DNA of 64,000 bases. Origin: an uncultured Isosphaeraceae bacterium. Lineage in GTDB: Bacteria; Planctomycetota; Planctomycetia; Isosphaerales; Isosphaeraceae. The notes under the pieces were generated by a model. It was not told where the DNA came from. It was given only the letters and a program-made list of their open reading frames with translations, and did not search any database. Below, one piece after another: positions 27,384-37,047 of this stretch (position 1 is its first letter; every line of letters begins with the position of its first letter). The stretch lies in contig CAMFLR010000011.1 of NCBI GenBank assembly GCA_945957605.1, positions 124,001 through 188,000 of the forward strand, written 5' to 3'. Position numbers and translations under genes: made by a program.

Positions 27384-28046
27384 ATGCCCGACCGCGTGAA
27401 ACCCATTCGTCTCGCCGTTTGTGCTTCGGGCGGCGGTACGACACTGCAGAACCTCATCGACCGTGTTGCGGATGGCCGGCTCAACGCGGAAATCGTGCAG
27501 GTTATCGCTAGCCGGCCGGGGATTCAGGCCATCGCTCGCGCCGAACGTGCCGGGCTGCCAGTTCAAGTTGTCGTACGCAAAGGGAAGTCGCTCGAAGAAT
27601 TCAGTACGGCCGTTTTCGAGCCAATTCGCAACCAGGCGGCGGAGCTCGTCTTGCTCGCAGGATTTCTCTCGCTCGTCGACATTCCCGACGATTACCACCA
27701 GCGCGTGTTGAATATTCACCCCTCGCTGATCCCCGCGTTTTGCGGCAAGGGATATCACGGCCACGCCGTGCATCAGGCCGTGATCGACTACGGCGCCAAG
27801 ATTTCCGGCTGCACCGTTCATTTTGCCGATGCCACCTACGACACCGGCCCGATCGTGATCCAACGCACCGTTCCCGTGCTCGAAGGTGACGACGCCGACA
27901 CTCTTCAGGCCCGCGTCTTCAAAGCCGAGTGCGACGCTCTCGCCGACGCCGTCATGCTCTACGCCGAAGGGCGGCTCGATATCCGCGGACGGCAGGTACA
28001 TATTCTGCCGCCAGCGACCCGTCCTGATGCAACCAGGGAAGCTTGA
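27384..28046 (+). CDS. purN: Phosphoribosylglycinamide formyltransferase
   Basis: Third step of de novo purine synthesis, formylating GAR with 10-formyl-THF. 220 residues. N-terminal PRPP/phosphate loop CASGGGTTLQNLID, catalytic Asn and His in VLNIHPSLIPAF and catalytic Asp in TYDTGPIVIQ; the HPSLIPAF(x)GKGYHGHAVH stretch is unmistakable. The start is the ATG 8 bases after the Uma2 stop, giving MPDRVKPIRLAVCASG; the frame is open further upstream but inside the preceding gene. Confidence 0.94.
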   Translation: MPDRVKPIRLAVCASGGGTTLQNLIDRVADGRLNAEIVQVIASRPGIQAIARAERAGLPVQVVVRKGKSLEEFSTAVFEPIRNQAAELVLLAGFLSLVDIPDDYHQRVLNIHPSLIPAFCGKGYHGHAVHQAVIDYGAKISGCTVHFADATYDTGPIVIQRTVPVLEGDDADTLQARVFKAECDALADAVMLYAEGRLDIRGRQVHILPPATRPDATREA

Positions 28047-28222
28047 CACTTGCGCACGCATGTATCAGACTGGCCCTCCCCGATCGGTAAGCACTCCGGT
28101 CGTAACGTGCGTGCATCGAGACAATCGCCGCCGAACAAATCAAGTCGTCGAATCTTCAGACGAACACATAGTTTTACTCTCATCTTCCACGAACTTTCAC
28201 CAACGAATTCGAGTACACTCTG

Positions 28223-29521
28223 ATGGCTGACATTCGCCCGTTCCGCGGCGTTCGCTACGACCTCGCTCGCGTGGGCGCACTCTCCGACGTGGTTGCGCCC
28301 CCGTACGACGTGATCGGCCCAGAGCTTCAGGATCAGCTCTACGCAGCCAGCCCGCACAACATCATTCGGCTCGAACTGAACAAGGAAGAAGCGAGCGACT
28401 CGGCCGAATCGAACCGTTACACCCGCGCTGCCAAGTTCCTCAAGGATTGGCAACGCGACGGCGCCCTCGCGACCGATCCCCACCCCGCTTTCTACGTCTA
28501 CCACCAGATTTACGAAGTCGACGGAAAGCAGCACACTCGCAAGGGCTTCTTCGCTCGCGTGCGGCTCGAAGCGTTCGGTGAAGGGAAAATCTACCCGCAT
28601 GAGCAAACGCTCTCGGGTCCCAAGGCCGACCGCCTCAATCTGTTCACCGCCACGAAGTTCAACCTCAGCCCCGTTTTCGGCCTTTATCCCGACGAGGCCG
28701 AGGAAGTTCTCAAAGCGGCCGAAGCCGGAATCAAAGACAAAACTCCGCTCGAAGCGCGCGACCACCTCGGCGTACTCAACCGCATCTGGCCCGTGCTCGA
28801 CCAGGCGACGCACACGGCCGTTCAGGGCTTGATGGCGTCGAAGCCGATCTTCATTGCCGACGGTCACCACCGCTACGAAACGGGCGTGAACTACCGCAAC
28901 GCCCTCAAAGAAGCCGGCCAGCTTTCCGGCCCCGACGATCCAGCGAACTTCACGATGATGATGCTCGTGGGCATGAGCGACCCTGGCCTGCTCATTCTCC
29001 CCACGCACCGGCTCGTCAGCGGTTTCCCTGGCCTTACCTCAGCCGAGTTGGTCGAAGCGCTCGCGAGCGACTTCGAGGTCAAGGTGATTGGCAAGGGCGC
29101 TGAAGCTGCCAAGACGGCCTGGGAAGAAATCGAGCTGACCGGCGATCAGGATATCCTCGGCTTCGGCACCGTGGCCGACGACACCTGGGTCACCGCCCGC
29201 CTTCGTTCCGACGCCCGGATGGACGAACTCGTCCCCGAGCATTCCCCCGAGTGGCGCAACCTCGGCGTGAGCATCCTGCACGAACTCGTGCTCAAGGCGA
29301 TTCTCGGCAAGCGAGGCAACGCGGCTTGTACCTATGTGCATTTGCTCGACGAAGTGCTCGATAGCGTCGCGAGCAAAGGATGCGACCTCGCGTGCCTCGT
29401 CCCGCCCGCCGGCATGGAGCACGTGGAGTCGATCGCCTCCAACCTCGAAAAGATGCCGCCCAAGAGCACGTACTTCTATCCCAAACTACTCAGCGGTTTG
29501 GTTTTGAACCCGATTCATTGA
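28223..29521 (+). CDS. DUF1015 family protein
   Basis: A 432-residue cytoplasmic protein matching DUF1015 (COG4198) from end to end: MADIRPFRGVRYD, VVAPPYDVIGPELQ, the HNIIRLEL strand, YVYHQIYEVDGKQHTRKGFF, an HEQTLSGPKADRLNL motif, FIADGHHRYETGVNYRN and a C-terminal LVPPAGMEHVESIA region. The His/Asp-rich ADGHHRYET motif is conserved and suggests a metal or nucleotide site. Members are sometimes annotated as kinase-like or linked to serine metabolism, without clear assignment. A strong terminator follows. Confidence 0.9.
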   Translation: MADIRPFRGVRYDLARVGALSDVVAPPYDVIGPELQDQLYAASPHNIIRLELNKEEASDSAESNRYTRAAKFLKDWQRDGALATDPHPAFYVYHQIYEVDGKQHTRKGFFARVRLEAFGEGKIYPHEQTLSGPKADRLNLFTATKFNLSPVFGLYPDEAEEVLKAAEAGIKDKTPLEARDHLGVLNRIWPVLDQATHTAVQGLMASKPIFIADGHHRYETGVNYRNALKEAGQLSGPDDPANFTMMMLVGMSDPGLLILPTHRLVSGFPGLTSAELVEALASDFEVKVIGKGAEAAKTAWEEIELTGDQDILGFGTVADDTWVTARLRSDARMDELVPEHSPEWRNLGVSILHELVLKAILGKRGNAACTYVHLLDEVLDSVASKGCDLACLVPPAGMEHVESIASNLEKMPPKSTYFYPKLLSGLVLNPIH

Positions 29522-29544
29522 TCAGTTGAGATCAATTGAAACAG

Positions 29545-29588
29545 CCGTCCGGACCTCGTTCACAGAGGCTTCCGGACGGTCTCGTTTT
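29545..29588 (+). terminator. Rho-independent terminator after the DUF1015 gene
   Basis: CCGTCCGGA pairs with TCCGGACGG, followed by TCTCGTTTTT. Its right arm overlaps the 3' end of the convergent DUF502 gene. Confidence 0.85.
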
Positions 29589-30315
29589 TCGAAACCGCGT
29601 GGTAACGCACGTTGTCCGGAAGTGTCAGCCCGCCCGAAAGCACCCCTTGCATCGTGTCGTTCACGCTCCAGCCAATATCAATCACGTCTTCCTCGGGCAC
29701 GAGCAGCAAAAAGCCCGAGGTCGGCACGGGTGAGAACGGCACGAAGATCGACAGGATCGTCCGCCCCGTTTGCACGTCGCGCATCGACTTCATCACGAAG
29801 CCCGGCACGCGCACCGATTCCGACGGATACGGCACAGACACCACGCGTTTGAACTTGCTTCCGCCGCCCGCACCGCCAGCAAGTGATTGAAACACCTTGC
29901 GTACGGCCTGGTAAATCGTGGTGACGAACGGCAGGCGCGTCATGATCCAGTCGAGCGCGCGTGCCAGGCTCGTACTAACGAGTAATCCCAGGAAATAAAG
30001 CAACACAAGAACACATGAAATGGCGACAAACGGCGCGACAATGTCTTGCCACCAGCCCGGCAGATCTTTCAAATTCTCCGGACCGACGATGTGGCGAATA
30101 ATCCAGGTGACGGGCTGAATCACCAGGCTTTGCAACGTCAGATAGAGTTGCAGAACGATCCACCACGTAATCGCGATCGGCAGCGCGAGGATGAGACCGC
30201 CGATGATTCGCGTGCGTATCGAATGTTGAAATCGCGAAATCAACCCGACACGAGCCGGCTTCGGCGGAATCTTGCTGTCGACCTGCTCGGTCGGCGAAGG
30301 TTCGGCGGGATCCAT
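29560..30315 (-). CDS. DUF502 family membrane protein
   Basis: 251 residues with two transmembrane segments (about 35-60 and 88-112) and a C-terminal soluble domain. Family landmarks are RIIGGLILALPIAITWWIV, FLGLLVSTSLARALDWI, PFVTTIYQAVRKVFQSL, PYPSESVRVPGFVMKSM and a late LLLVPEEDVIDIGWSVNDTM. DUF502 proteins occur in bacteria and plants (LIKE COV); their molecular role is not settled. Convergent with DUF1015. Confidence 0.9.
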   Translation of the reverse strand: MDPAEPSPTEQVDSKIPPKPARVGLISRFQHSIRTRIIGGLILALPIAITWWIVLQLYLTLQSLVIQPVTWIIRHIVGPENLKDLPGWWQDIVAPFVAISCVLVLLYFLGLLVSTSLARALDWIMTRLPFVTTIYQAVRKVFQSLAGGAGGGSKFKRVVSVPYPSESVRVPGFVMKSMRDVQTGRTILSIFVPFSPVPTSGFLLLVPEEDVIDIGWSVNDTMQGVLSGGLTLPDNVRYHAVSKNETVRKPL

Positions 30316-30504
30316 CGGCGAACATCTCCAGGCAATTCAGGCAAACTCGCGAGCGCGACGGGTCATCCAGGTTACTCGCCCTTCGCCATGGTCGCAACGC
30401 TCGCGAACGGCTGCAAAACTCGGTAACATAAAAGCCAATGGCTTCACAGCCGAGCCTCGCGCACACAGAAGGCTCGCACCGGTTTCCGAGGGATTCGCGA
30501 CCAC

Positions 30505-31488
30505 ATGGCCAGCCCCAAAGCCTCAACTGTCGAAATCGGCGGCATCACTCTTCACCTCAGCGTGCCCGACGCCACCGACCAAAGCTGGATCGGCCAGGAC
30601 GCAATTCTTCACCAACTGCTCGCCTGCTGGCTCGTCGTCGACCCAACCGACCGTCCGCTCTCGCCACGCATCATCGGCCAGCCTGGCATCGGCAAAACCA
30701 CGCTCGCGATGGCCGCGGCTCGCCTTCGCAAGCAAGCCCTCTACATCAACCAGTGCACAGCCGACACGCGGCCCGAAGACCTGCTCGTCACCCCCGTGCT
30801 CGCCGAGTCGGGAAAAATTGCCTACCACGCCTCGCCGCTCGTCTCGGCGATGATCACCGGCTCGGTCTGCGTGCTCGACGAAGGCAACCGCATGAACGAG
30901 AAGTCGTGGGCCAGTCTCGCCCCCCTGCTCGACCATCGCCGTTACGTCGAAAGCGTCGTCGCCGGCGTGACGATTCACGCTCATCCCGAATTCCGCTGCT
31001 GCGTGACGATGAACGAGGACGAGAGCACTTACGAAGTGCCCGACTACATCCTTTCACGTCTGCAACCGACGCTCACGCTCGGCTTTCCCGATCGCGACGA
31101 CGAACTGGCGATTCTGCGATATCACCTGCCATTCGCATCGGCCGACCTCCTCGCTCTGACCGTCGAATTCCTCCAAAAAGCCCACGAACTCAAGCTTGAC
31201 TTCTCTCCGCGCGATGGCATCAACATCCTACGTTTTGCAATCAAACGCATGTCGCAAGATTCAAAACATCCGCTTTCTCGCGACGACGCCTGGCGCGAAG
31301 CGCTCCTCTGCGTGCTCGGCGAAGAGGCGGTTGACCTAGAAAATCTCGCCCGTCGCAAGCGACGCGCAATGGGCGGCCAGCACGCGCCGATGGGCCTGGG
31401 AGATCTGTTTTTCACGCCTGGCGATCCGCTTCATCCTGATGCCGACGATTACGACGACGAGGATGAGGACGAAGACGACGAGCTATGA
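30505..31488 (+). CDS. MoxR-type AAA+ ATPase
   Basis: 327 residues. Walker [10 protein letters not shown] at 58-66, Walker [13 protein letters not shown] with Asp125/Glu126, sensor 1 in [10 protein letters not shown], and an Arg-containing ILSRLQPTL segment consistent with an arginine finger; the layout is that of AAA_5/MoxR ATPases. The C-terminus is an acidic tail of Asp/Glu (last ~15 residues). It overlaps the following 623-residue gene by ATGA (4 bases), so they are translationally coupled. MoxR ATPases act as chaperones for metal-dependent or VWA partners; here the partner is DUF5682-like rather than a visible VWA protein. Confidence 0.88.
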   Translation: MASPKASTVEIGGITLHLSVPDATDQSWIGQDAILHQLLACWLVVDPTDRPLSPRIIGQPGIGKTTLAMAAARLRKQALYINQCTADTRPEDLLVTPVLAESGKIAYHASPLVSAMITGSVCVLDEGNRMNEKSWASLAPLLDHRRYVESVVAGVTIHAHPEFRCCVTMNEDESTYEVPDYILSRLQPTLTLGFPDRDDELAILRYHLPFASADLLALTVEFLQKAHELKLDFSPRDGINILRFAIKRMSQDSKHPLSRDDAWREALLCVLGEEAVDLENLARRKRRAMGGQHAPMGLGDLFFTPGDPLHPDADDYDDEDEDEDDEL

Positions 31489-33356
31489 GCACCCCCGGGC
31501 CGAAGCCAACCGCCGAGGATTTCCTGCGGATCAGCCCCAAAATCCGGGCGCTGCCGATCATCCACGGCTCGGGCGATTTCGCGATCCGCGTTCGCGAAGA
31601 AATCCTCTCGCGGCCCTACGACTGTATCGCGGTCCCGCTGCCGCCGTCATTTCAAGACGATGTCGAAGACGCAATCGACCGCCTGCCGCAGATTTCCGTC
31701 GTCACGCAACTCGACATCGACGACGATTCGAATGCACCGGCGTTCAGCTACGTTCCCATCGACCCATGCCAGGGCGTCATCGCCGCGCTTCGCACAGCGC
31801 GAGGCGAGCGGATCGCCCGCGCATTCATCGATCTTGAAACTCCGAAGTTCGAGAAGTCATCGGCCGTCTATCCCGACCCTTACGCCCTGAAACGTGTGAG
31901 CCCGGCCGGATTCGCCGCGGCGGTGCTGCCCGATATCCTGCCGCCCGAATCGCAACAACATGCCGACCGTATCGTCCACATGGCCGAGCGGTTGCGGTCG
32001 CTCGAAGAACGGTACAAATCGATCCTGCTCGTCTGCTCGCTCATGGACTGGCCGTGGATTCGCGACGCCTACATGCGCAAGCTCGAAAGCCCCGAGGTCG
32101 ATCCATTCTTCACACCGATGGAGACGTTTGGCGTCGACTCGAATTCCCTCATTTTCATGCTCGGCGAATTGCCCTACCTTACCGGCCTTTATGAGCGAGG
32201 TCGGCGCGAACTGACGCCCGACGATAACCTCTCGGTCGATGGCGTCAAGGAAATGGTGCTCTACGCGCGCGACCAGCTTCGGCTCAAGCTGCCGAAAGTC
32301 GCGAAGCGAGTGACGCCGCAACTTCTCTCGGTCTATTTCCGCTATGTGCGCAATCTGGCGTTAATTGAACGCCGGCTCACGCCCGACCTCTATTCGCTCG
32401 TCGTCGCCGCGCAGCAAACCGCCGGTGATGACTTCGCGCTCGCCGTTGCCGAAGCTGCCCGAACCTACCACTACGCCAGCGACGTTTATGACGCCGACCT
32501 GCGCAAGGTGACGATGGGCATCGACCGTGCCGAGGTGCCGAACTGGGGCATGGCGAACATGATTAGCCGCCTGCCTGGTCAGTCGCTCACCTGGCGCAAT
32601 TGTGAGCTTCGCCCCAAGCCAGCCGAACGCGACAAGAAGCAGTGGAAGCAAAAGTGGGATCCCTACGGGATGTGCTCTTGGCCACCCGAGGACGACCGCA
32701 TCGAGAGCTTTCATCGCCACGTCCGCGACCAGGCCAAGGCGATCATCGGTGCCGATCTCGCGCGCTCCGAAAAGTTCACGTCGAGCGTGATGGACGGCCT
32801 CGACATGCGGGAAACCCTGCGTAACTGGCACAAGGGCGACCTTTACGTCAAGGTCTTCCCGCCCAGCCGCGGCTCGGTCGAAGTCGTCGTCTTTCTCTTC
32901 GATGTTCCGGCCGATCCCGAGATTTATCTCAACCGGGCGACCTGGTACGCCGAGCATTCCGAGGAATCGACGCTCGCCTTCTACGCGACCGATCCGATGA
33001 GCAACCTGATCGGCCCAGGCATCGCCCAAGCCGATTACGGCGGCGCAATGTTCCTGTTCCCACCGCGCCCCGTGCCCGATGTCTGGTCCGACCCACGGCT
33101 CGACTTCGCGCCTGGTCTCGAAGAGCGCTTACTCGCCGCCGCGTTCCTGCACAGCCGAGAACGCCACGTTGCCGTCGTCAGTCCGCGTCCTCCGCTCGGC
33201 TCGTGGCGCAGGCTGGCGTCGAAATACGGCAAGAAAATCGTGCCGATTCCGCTCAATCGATTCGGCAGCCAGATGATCGAACGGCTCAGGCGGTTCCACG
33301 TTCTCAACGGCAAGCACGTGCGATCGTATGCCTCAGACTTCATTCGTGATATGTGA
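31485..33356 (+). CDS. Large MoxR-coupled protein, DUF5682/TraB-like
   Basis: 623 residues, cytoplasmic, no signal peptide or membrane segment. The N-terminus ([19 protein letters not shown], then [20 protein letters not shown] and [19 protein letters not shown]) resembles DUF5682 proteins and the wider TraB/EreA-like group, in which a His-rich N-terminal strand and acidic pairs line a pocket. The middle is helical; the C-terminal third (about 440-620) is a beta-rich region with [22 protein letters not shown]5682 proteins are known neighbours of MoxR ATPases, which supports the match. The family assignment is by eye; activity unknown. No VWA MIDAS (DxSxS) was found. Confidence 0.75.
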   Translation: MSTPGPKPTAEDFLRISPKIRALPIIHGSGDFAIRVREEILSRPYDCIAVPLPPSFQDDVEDAIDRLPQISVVTQLDIDDDSNAPAFSYVPIDPCQGVIAALRTARGERIARAFIDLETPKFEKSSAVYPDPYALKRVSPAGFAAAVLPDILPPESQQHADRIVHMAERLRSLEERYKSILLVCSLMDWPWIRDAYMRKLESPEVDPFFTPMETFGVDSNSLIFMLGELPYLTGLYERGRRELTPDDNLSVDGVKEMVLYARDQLRLKLPKVAKRVTPQLLSVYFRYVRNLALIERRLTPDLYSLVVAAQQTAGDDFALAVAEAARTYHYASDVYDADLRKVTMGIDRAEVPNWGMANMISRLPGQSLTWRNCELRPKPAERDKKQWKQKWDPYGMCSWPPEDDRIESFHRHVRDQAKAIIGADLARSEKFTSSVMDGLDMRETLRNWHKGDLYVKVFPPSRGSVEVVVFLFDVPADPEIYLNRATWYAEHSEESTLAFYATDPMSNLIGPGIAQADYGGAMFLFPPRPVPDVWSDPRLDFAPGLEERLLAAAFLHSRERHVAVVSPRPPLGSWRRLASKYGKKIVPIPLNRFGSQMIERLRRFHVLNGKHVRSYASDFIRDM

Positions 33357-33365
33357 GCGTTCCCA

Positions 33366-34391
33366 ATGATCTTCACTCTCGCACTCGTCATCGGTCTGCT
33401 CGACAACCCGCCCGCCGCGGCGAACACTAAACCCGCCACCCAGCCGTTCGTTTCGGCGAAGTATGGAGTCAAAATCGAGCTACCGGCGTCGTGGGAGCTG
33501 GCGGTGCGTGAGGAAGATGACCGCGTATTCGTCGCCGTGATTCCGCAAAAAGATCCAGCTCGGCCGGGTGTGCTCGCGTGCGAACTCGGTCTTGCGCCGG
33601 AAACTCTCGACGAATATCGCACCCGTCTCGATGCCAACGCCAAACGTAAAGGGCCGAACGGCGGTACGCTTGTTAAGAATGAAGTCGTGAAAACAGCCGC
33701 CGGTGAGCAACTTGAAACCTTGCGCGAATTTCGGCCGGCATTCGGCGGACTCTGGCGAGAGTTGGCGGTGCGCCGCGTTGCCAATCGGCAGCTTTATACA
33801 TTCACGCTCAACGTAGACGAAGAAACATACAAGACTACGCGGCCGATCGTCGACGATTTACTTTCGCGACTGAGTTTCACACAGCCAAATACCGGCACCG
33901 ACAAGAGCGGCCCCACACGCTGGACTCAGCGTGAGTTTCGCTTCGCGCTCGACCTGCCTGAAGGATGGTCGCCCGTGCTAGCACCGAGCGAAGTGGCCCT
34001 GTTTTACGCCAACGCTCCAGCAAAAGGAATTTGGTCCGATAACGTGCTGGTGATTGCCCACCCCCACCGCAAACTCGACCTGCACCAACTCGCCACCACG
34101 CTTCCCGACGCCCTCCGCCAGGCCGAGCCCGATTGCGAGGTGCTCGACTGCAAGATTGTCAAACAAGGCGGTGCCGATGCTCTGGAAACGATCGTGCGCA
34201 CGAAGCGCGGACCGTTTTCGATGACGATTCTCGAACGCCGGTTCAAGGGCGAGCGTTTCGACTACGAGGTGAAATACACCGTTGAGTCGAAACGATTCGA
34301 CGAGCTCTTTCCCAAAATACGGAAGAGCCTCGATAGCTTTTCGGAGTTGCCCGGCGAGGTTCCTCGCGGTGGAAAAACCAAATCGGCGTGA
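33366..34391 (+). CDS. Exported two-repeat protein (PsbP/DcrB-like)
   Basis: A 341-residue protein 9 bases after the previous gene. The N-terminus (MIFTLALVIGLL) is a short signal-like segment. Two homologous halves begin KYGVKIELPASWELAV (about residue 35) and EFRFALDLPEGWSPVL (about residue 195), each followed by an extended beta pattern ending with a helical segment; this is the pattern of PsbP/DcrB (DUF1795)-like folds. Function unknown. Position suggests co-transcription with the MoxR pair, but the envelope location differs from their predicted cytoplasmic site. Confidence 0.72.
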   Translation: MIFTLALVIGLLDNPPAAANTKPATQPFVSAKYGVKIELPASWELAVREEDDRVFVAVIPQKDPARPGVLACELGLAPETLDEYRTRLDANAKRKGPNGGTLVKNEVVKTAAGEQLETLREFRPAFGGLWRELAVRRVANRQLYTFTLNVDEETYKTTRPIVDDLLSRLSFTQPNTGTDKSGPTRWTQREFRFALDLPEGWSPVLAPSEVALFYANAPAKGIWSDNVLVIAHPHRKLDLHQLATTLPDALRQAEPDCEVLDCKIVKQGGADALETIVRTKRGPFSMTILERRFKGERFDYEVKYTVESKRFDELFPKIRKSLDSFSELPGEVPRGGKTKSA

Positions 34392-34479
34392 CATTTTGTG
34401 CGCCTATTGGTAATCTGCATGAACGCTTGTCGATCGAATTCCGCCCGCTCGGATGCACCACCAAGACGAACGGATGCAC

Positions 34480-37047
34480 ATGTCGTCTGTGCCCACACTC
34501 ACAGGGCCCGTGCGCGACTGGTTTCAGTCGGCCTACCCCGATGGCCCAACTGAAGCTCAGCGGCTGGCGTGGCCAAACATCGCGGCCGATCGCCACACGC
34601 TGCTCGTTTCGCCGACGGGAACCGGCAAAACACTCGCCGCGTTCCTGAGCATCATTGATCGCCTGTATGATCAGCATTTAGCAAACAAGCTTACGCCGAC
34701 ACTCCGATGCGTTTATGTCTCACCGTTGCGCAGTCTTGGTTACGACATTGAGCGTAATCTCAACGCGCCGCTCGACGCGATTCGTGCTCAGCTTGAACTC
34801 GAATCAAGCCCGATTCGCATAGGGGTGCGCACCGGCGATACCTCGGCATCGCTCCGGCGCAAACTCCGCGACAATCCGCCACACATCCTCATCACCACGC
34901 CCGAAAGCCTCTCGCTGCTCTTGAGCCAACCGGTCTGGCGCTCGCATTGGAATTCGTTGACTCACTTGATTGTCGATGAAATCCACGCCCTCGTTCCGAC
35001 CAAGCGAGGCGCCGATCTCAGCGTCTCGCTCGAACGCCTTGCCAGCCTTTCAGCAAATGATCCAACGCGCATCGGACTCTCAGCGACCTGCAATCCCACG
35101 GCGCCCGTCGCTGAGTATCTCGTCGGTCCAACCAGAAAATGCGACGTGCTGGAAGCGAGCCGCACTGGTTCGCAGGGACCGTCGATCGACGTGCAGTCAC
35201 TCATCGCTCATGATGAAGAACCCTACCGCGGATTAACATACCGGCGATTGCTTACGCGACTAAAAACGGCAATCGGCCAGAATCGGACGACGGTCGTCTT
35301 CGCGAACACTCGTGCGTTCACCGAAAAGATCACGCACGACCTGCGCGCCGAAAACCCATTAAATCCCGAGTCAATTGCCGCGCACCACTCATCGCTTGAT
35401 GCCACGCGGCGGCGAACCGTCGAAGCCGCTCTGAAGGAAGGCGCGATTCGCGCCGTTGTCACCAGCACAAGTCTGGAGCTTGGTGTTGATATTGGCCAGG
35501 CCGACCTTTCCGTGCTCGTCGGCCTTCCCGGAAGCGTGGCGCGTTGCCTTCAACGCGTCGGGCGAGCCGGTCATCAACCGGGACAATCGCCGCGCGGGCT
35601 TTTGCTCGCTGCAAGTCCGGCTGAGCTTGTCGGTGCGATTGTCACTGCGCACGCGGCACAGGCAGGTGCCGTCGAACCATTGCGTCCCATTTGTAACCCG
35701 CTCGACGTGCTCGCCCAGCAATTGATTGGCATGGCATGCGCCGGAGAGTGTTCAAGCGACGATGTTTTCGCGCTCTTGCGCAAATCGGGATCGATGGCAA
35801 CTTTGAGTCGCGCCGATTTCGATTCCGTGCTCGATTTCCTCGCCGGCGATCTCTCCGCACCATCCGGAGCGCACGAGCCGGAACCGGGCGCGGCACCGCA
35901 GTGGACCTCTCCGCGCATCTGGAAAATCAAGGGACGCTGGGGTGTCCGCTCGACTCGCGTCATCCGATGGTTCCGCGCGAACGTCGGCACAATTACGTCG
36001 GAAGAATCATGCCGGGTGATTGCGGGCGGACGATGTGTTGGCATGCTCGAGTCGGCATACGCCGATCGTTTAATGCCGGGCGATCGCTTCGTCCTCGACG
36101 GCCATTCGTTCGAATTTCGCCGGCTCGATGGGCCCATCGTTCATGCCAATGCTTCTGGCGGCGAGCCCGCCCTGCCGCGGTGGTCGAGCGATCGTCAGGG
36201 GCTTTCGGCCGAGCTTGCACGAGACGTCGCACATTTTCGTGTCGCCGCTGCAGAACAGCTTTCTCAAGGATCTGCAGCTCTTACATACTGGCTTCGTCAT
36301 ACATTTGGAATCGATTCTGTAGCATCCAACGTTGTTCGCGCTCTCATCGAAGCGCAGGAACGCGAAAGCGAGATTCCCACCCACGATGTGCTGCTAGTGG
36401 AGGAGTCGCCATCGGGCGAATTCGGCCGGTTGATATATGCGTTTCACGCGCCTCTCGGTCGTGCAGCGATCGAAGCTTTGGCACGTGCAACATCTGCGCG
36501 GCTCGGCCGCAAGTTCGGACGTGATATCGAAGTCGCCATTGCCGACCTTGGTTGGGCACTCACGATGCCCGAAGGCGTCCGGCTTTCGCGCGAAGATCTC
36601 GCGGTTGCTTGCGAACCCAGTTCGCTAATGGGAGACGTGCTCGACGGCATCGATCGCGGCGAGTTGCCCGCGCGTCGCTTCCGCCACATTGCCGCGACTG
36701 CCCTGATGGTTCTGCGCAATCCCGAGGGTGGCCGAAAACGCGTGGGCGGTATGCACTGGGTAAGCCGTCGCTTGTATCCGCTTGTGAAGGCCGCGTGCCC
36801 CAGCCATCCACTGCTCCGCGAAACCGAGCGTGAAGTGCTCGAAGATTGCCTCGACACTCGCTCCGCTCATGCCTGGCTCGAGACCGCGCCCGAGATTCGA
36901 TTGCGATCGCTGCATGAACCCTCGCCGTTCGCGGTCGCGTGGATCTTGGCGAGCGAGGCCGAGCCAATTCGTTTTGAATCGGCCGATAGCGCTCTCGAAC
37001 GACTTCATGCCCGGCTCGTCGGCGCAGTCGAACGGCGGCCCGCATGA
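34480..37047 (+). CDS. Lhr-like DEAD/DEAH helicase (ligase-associated type)
   Basis: About 855 residues. Helicase motifs: Q-motif region PTEAQRLAWPNIA, Walker A SPTGTGKT, motif Ia YVSPLRSLGYDIERNL, DEIH box VDEIHAL, SAT (GLSATCNP), and motifs IV-VI ending VGLPGSVARCLQRVGRAGH. A winged-helix and beta-barrel domain and a C-terminal Lhr domain follow. The length and C-terminal pattern fit the Lhr-core/'ligase-associated' class. The start is set at the ATG of MSSVPTLTGPVRDWF (34480); ATGs at 34453 and 34474 are possible. It overlaps the PdeM-like gene by 4 bases, a pairing typical of the ligase-associated DNA-repair locus; no ligase or exonuclease lies nearby. Confidence 0.9.
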   Translation: MSSVPTLTGPVRDWFQSAYPDGPTEAQRLAWPNIAADRHTLLVSPTGTGKTLAAFLSIIDRLYDQHLANKLTPTLRCVYVSPLRSLGYDIERNLNAPLDAIRAQLELESSPIRIGVRTGDTSASLRRKLRDNPPHILITTPESLSLLLSQPVWRSHWNSLTHLIVDEIHALVPTKRGADLSVSLERLASLSANDPTRIGLSATCNPTAPVAEYLVGPTRKCDVLEASRTGSQGPSIDVQSLIAHDEEPYRGLTYRRLLTRLKTAIGQNRTTVVFANTRAFTEKITHDLRAENPLNPESIAAHHSSLDATRRRTVEAALKEGAIRAVVTSTSLELGVDIGQADLSVLVGLPGSVARCLQRVGRAGHQPGQSPRGLLLAASPAELVGAIVTAHAAQAGAVEPLRPICNPLDVLAQQLIGMACAGECSSDDVFALLRKSGSMATLSRADFDSVLDFLAGDLSAPSGAHEPEPGAAPQWTSPRIWKIKGRWGVRSTRVIRWFRANVGTITSEESCRVIAGGRCVGMLESAYADRLMPGDRFVLDGHSFEFRRLDGPIVHANASGGEPALPRWSSDRQGLSAELARDVAHFRVAAAEQLSQGSAALTYWLRHTFGIDSVASNVVRALIEAQERESEIPTHDVLLVEESPSGEFGRLIYAFHAPLGRAAIEALARATSARLGRKFGRDIEVAIADLGWALTMPEGVRLSREDLAVACEPSSLMGDVLDGIDRGELPARRFRHIAATALMVLRNPEGGRKRVGGMHWVSRRLYPLVKAACPSHPLLRETEREVLEDCLDTRSAHAWLETAPEIRLRSLHEPSPFAVAWILASEAEPIRFESADSALERLHARLVGAVERRPA

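Noticed and set aside
27959-29008. 349-codon minus-strand ORF
   Set aside because: Antisense to the DUF1015 gene.
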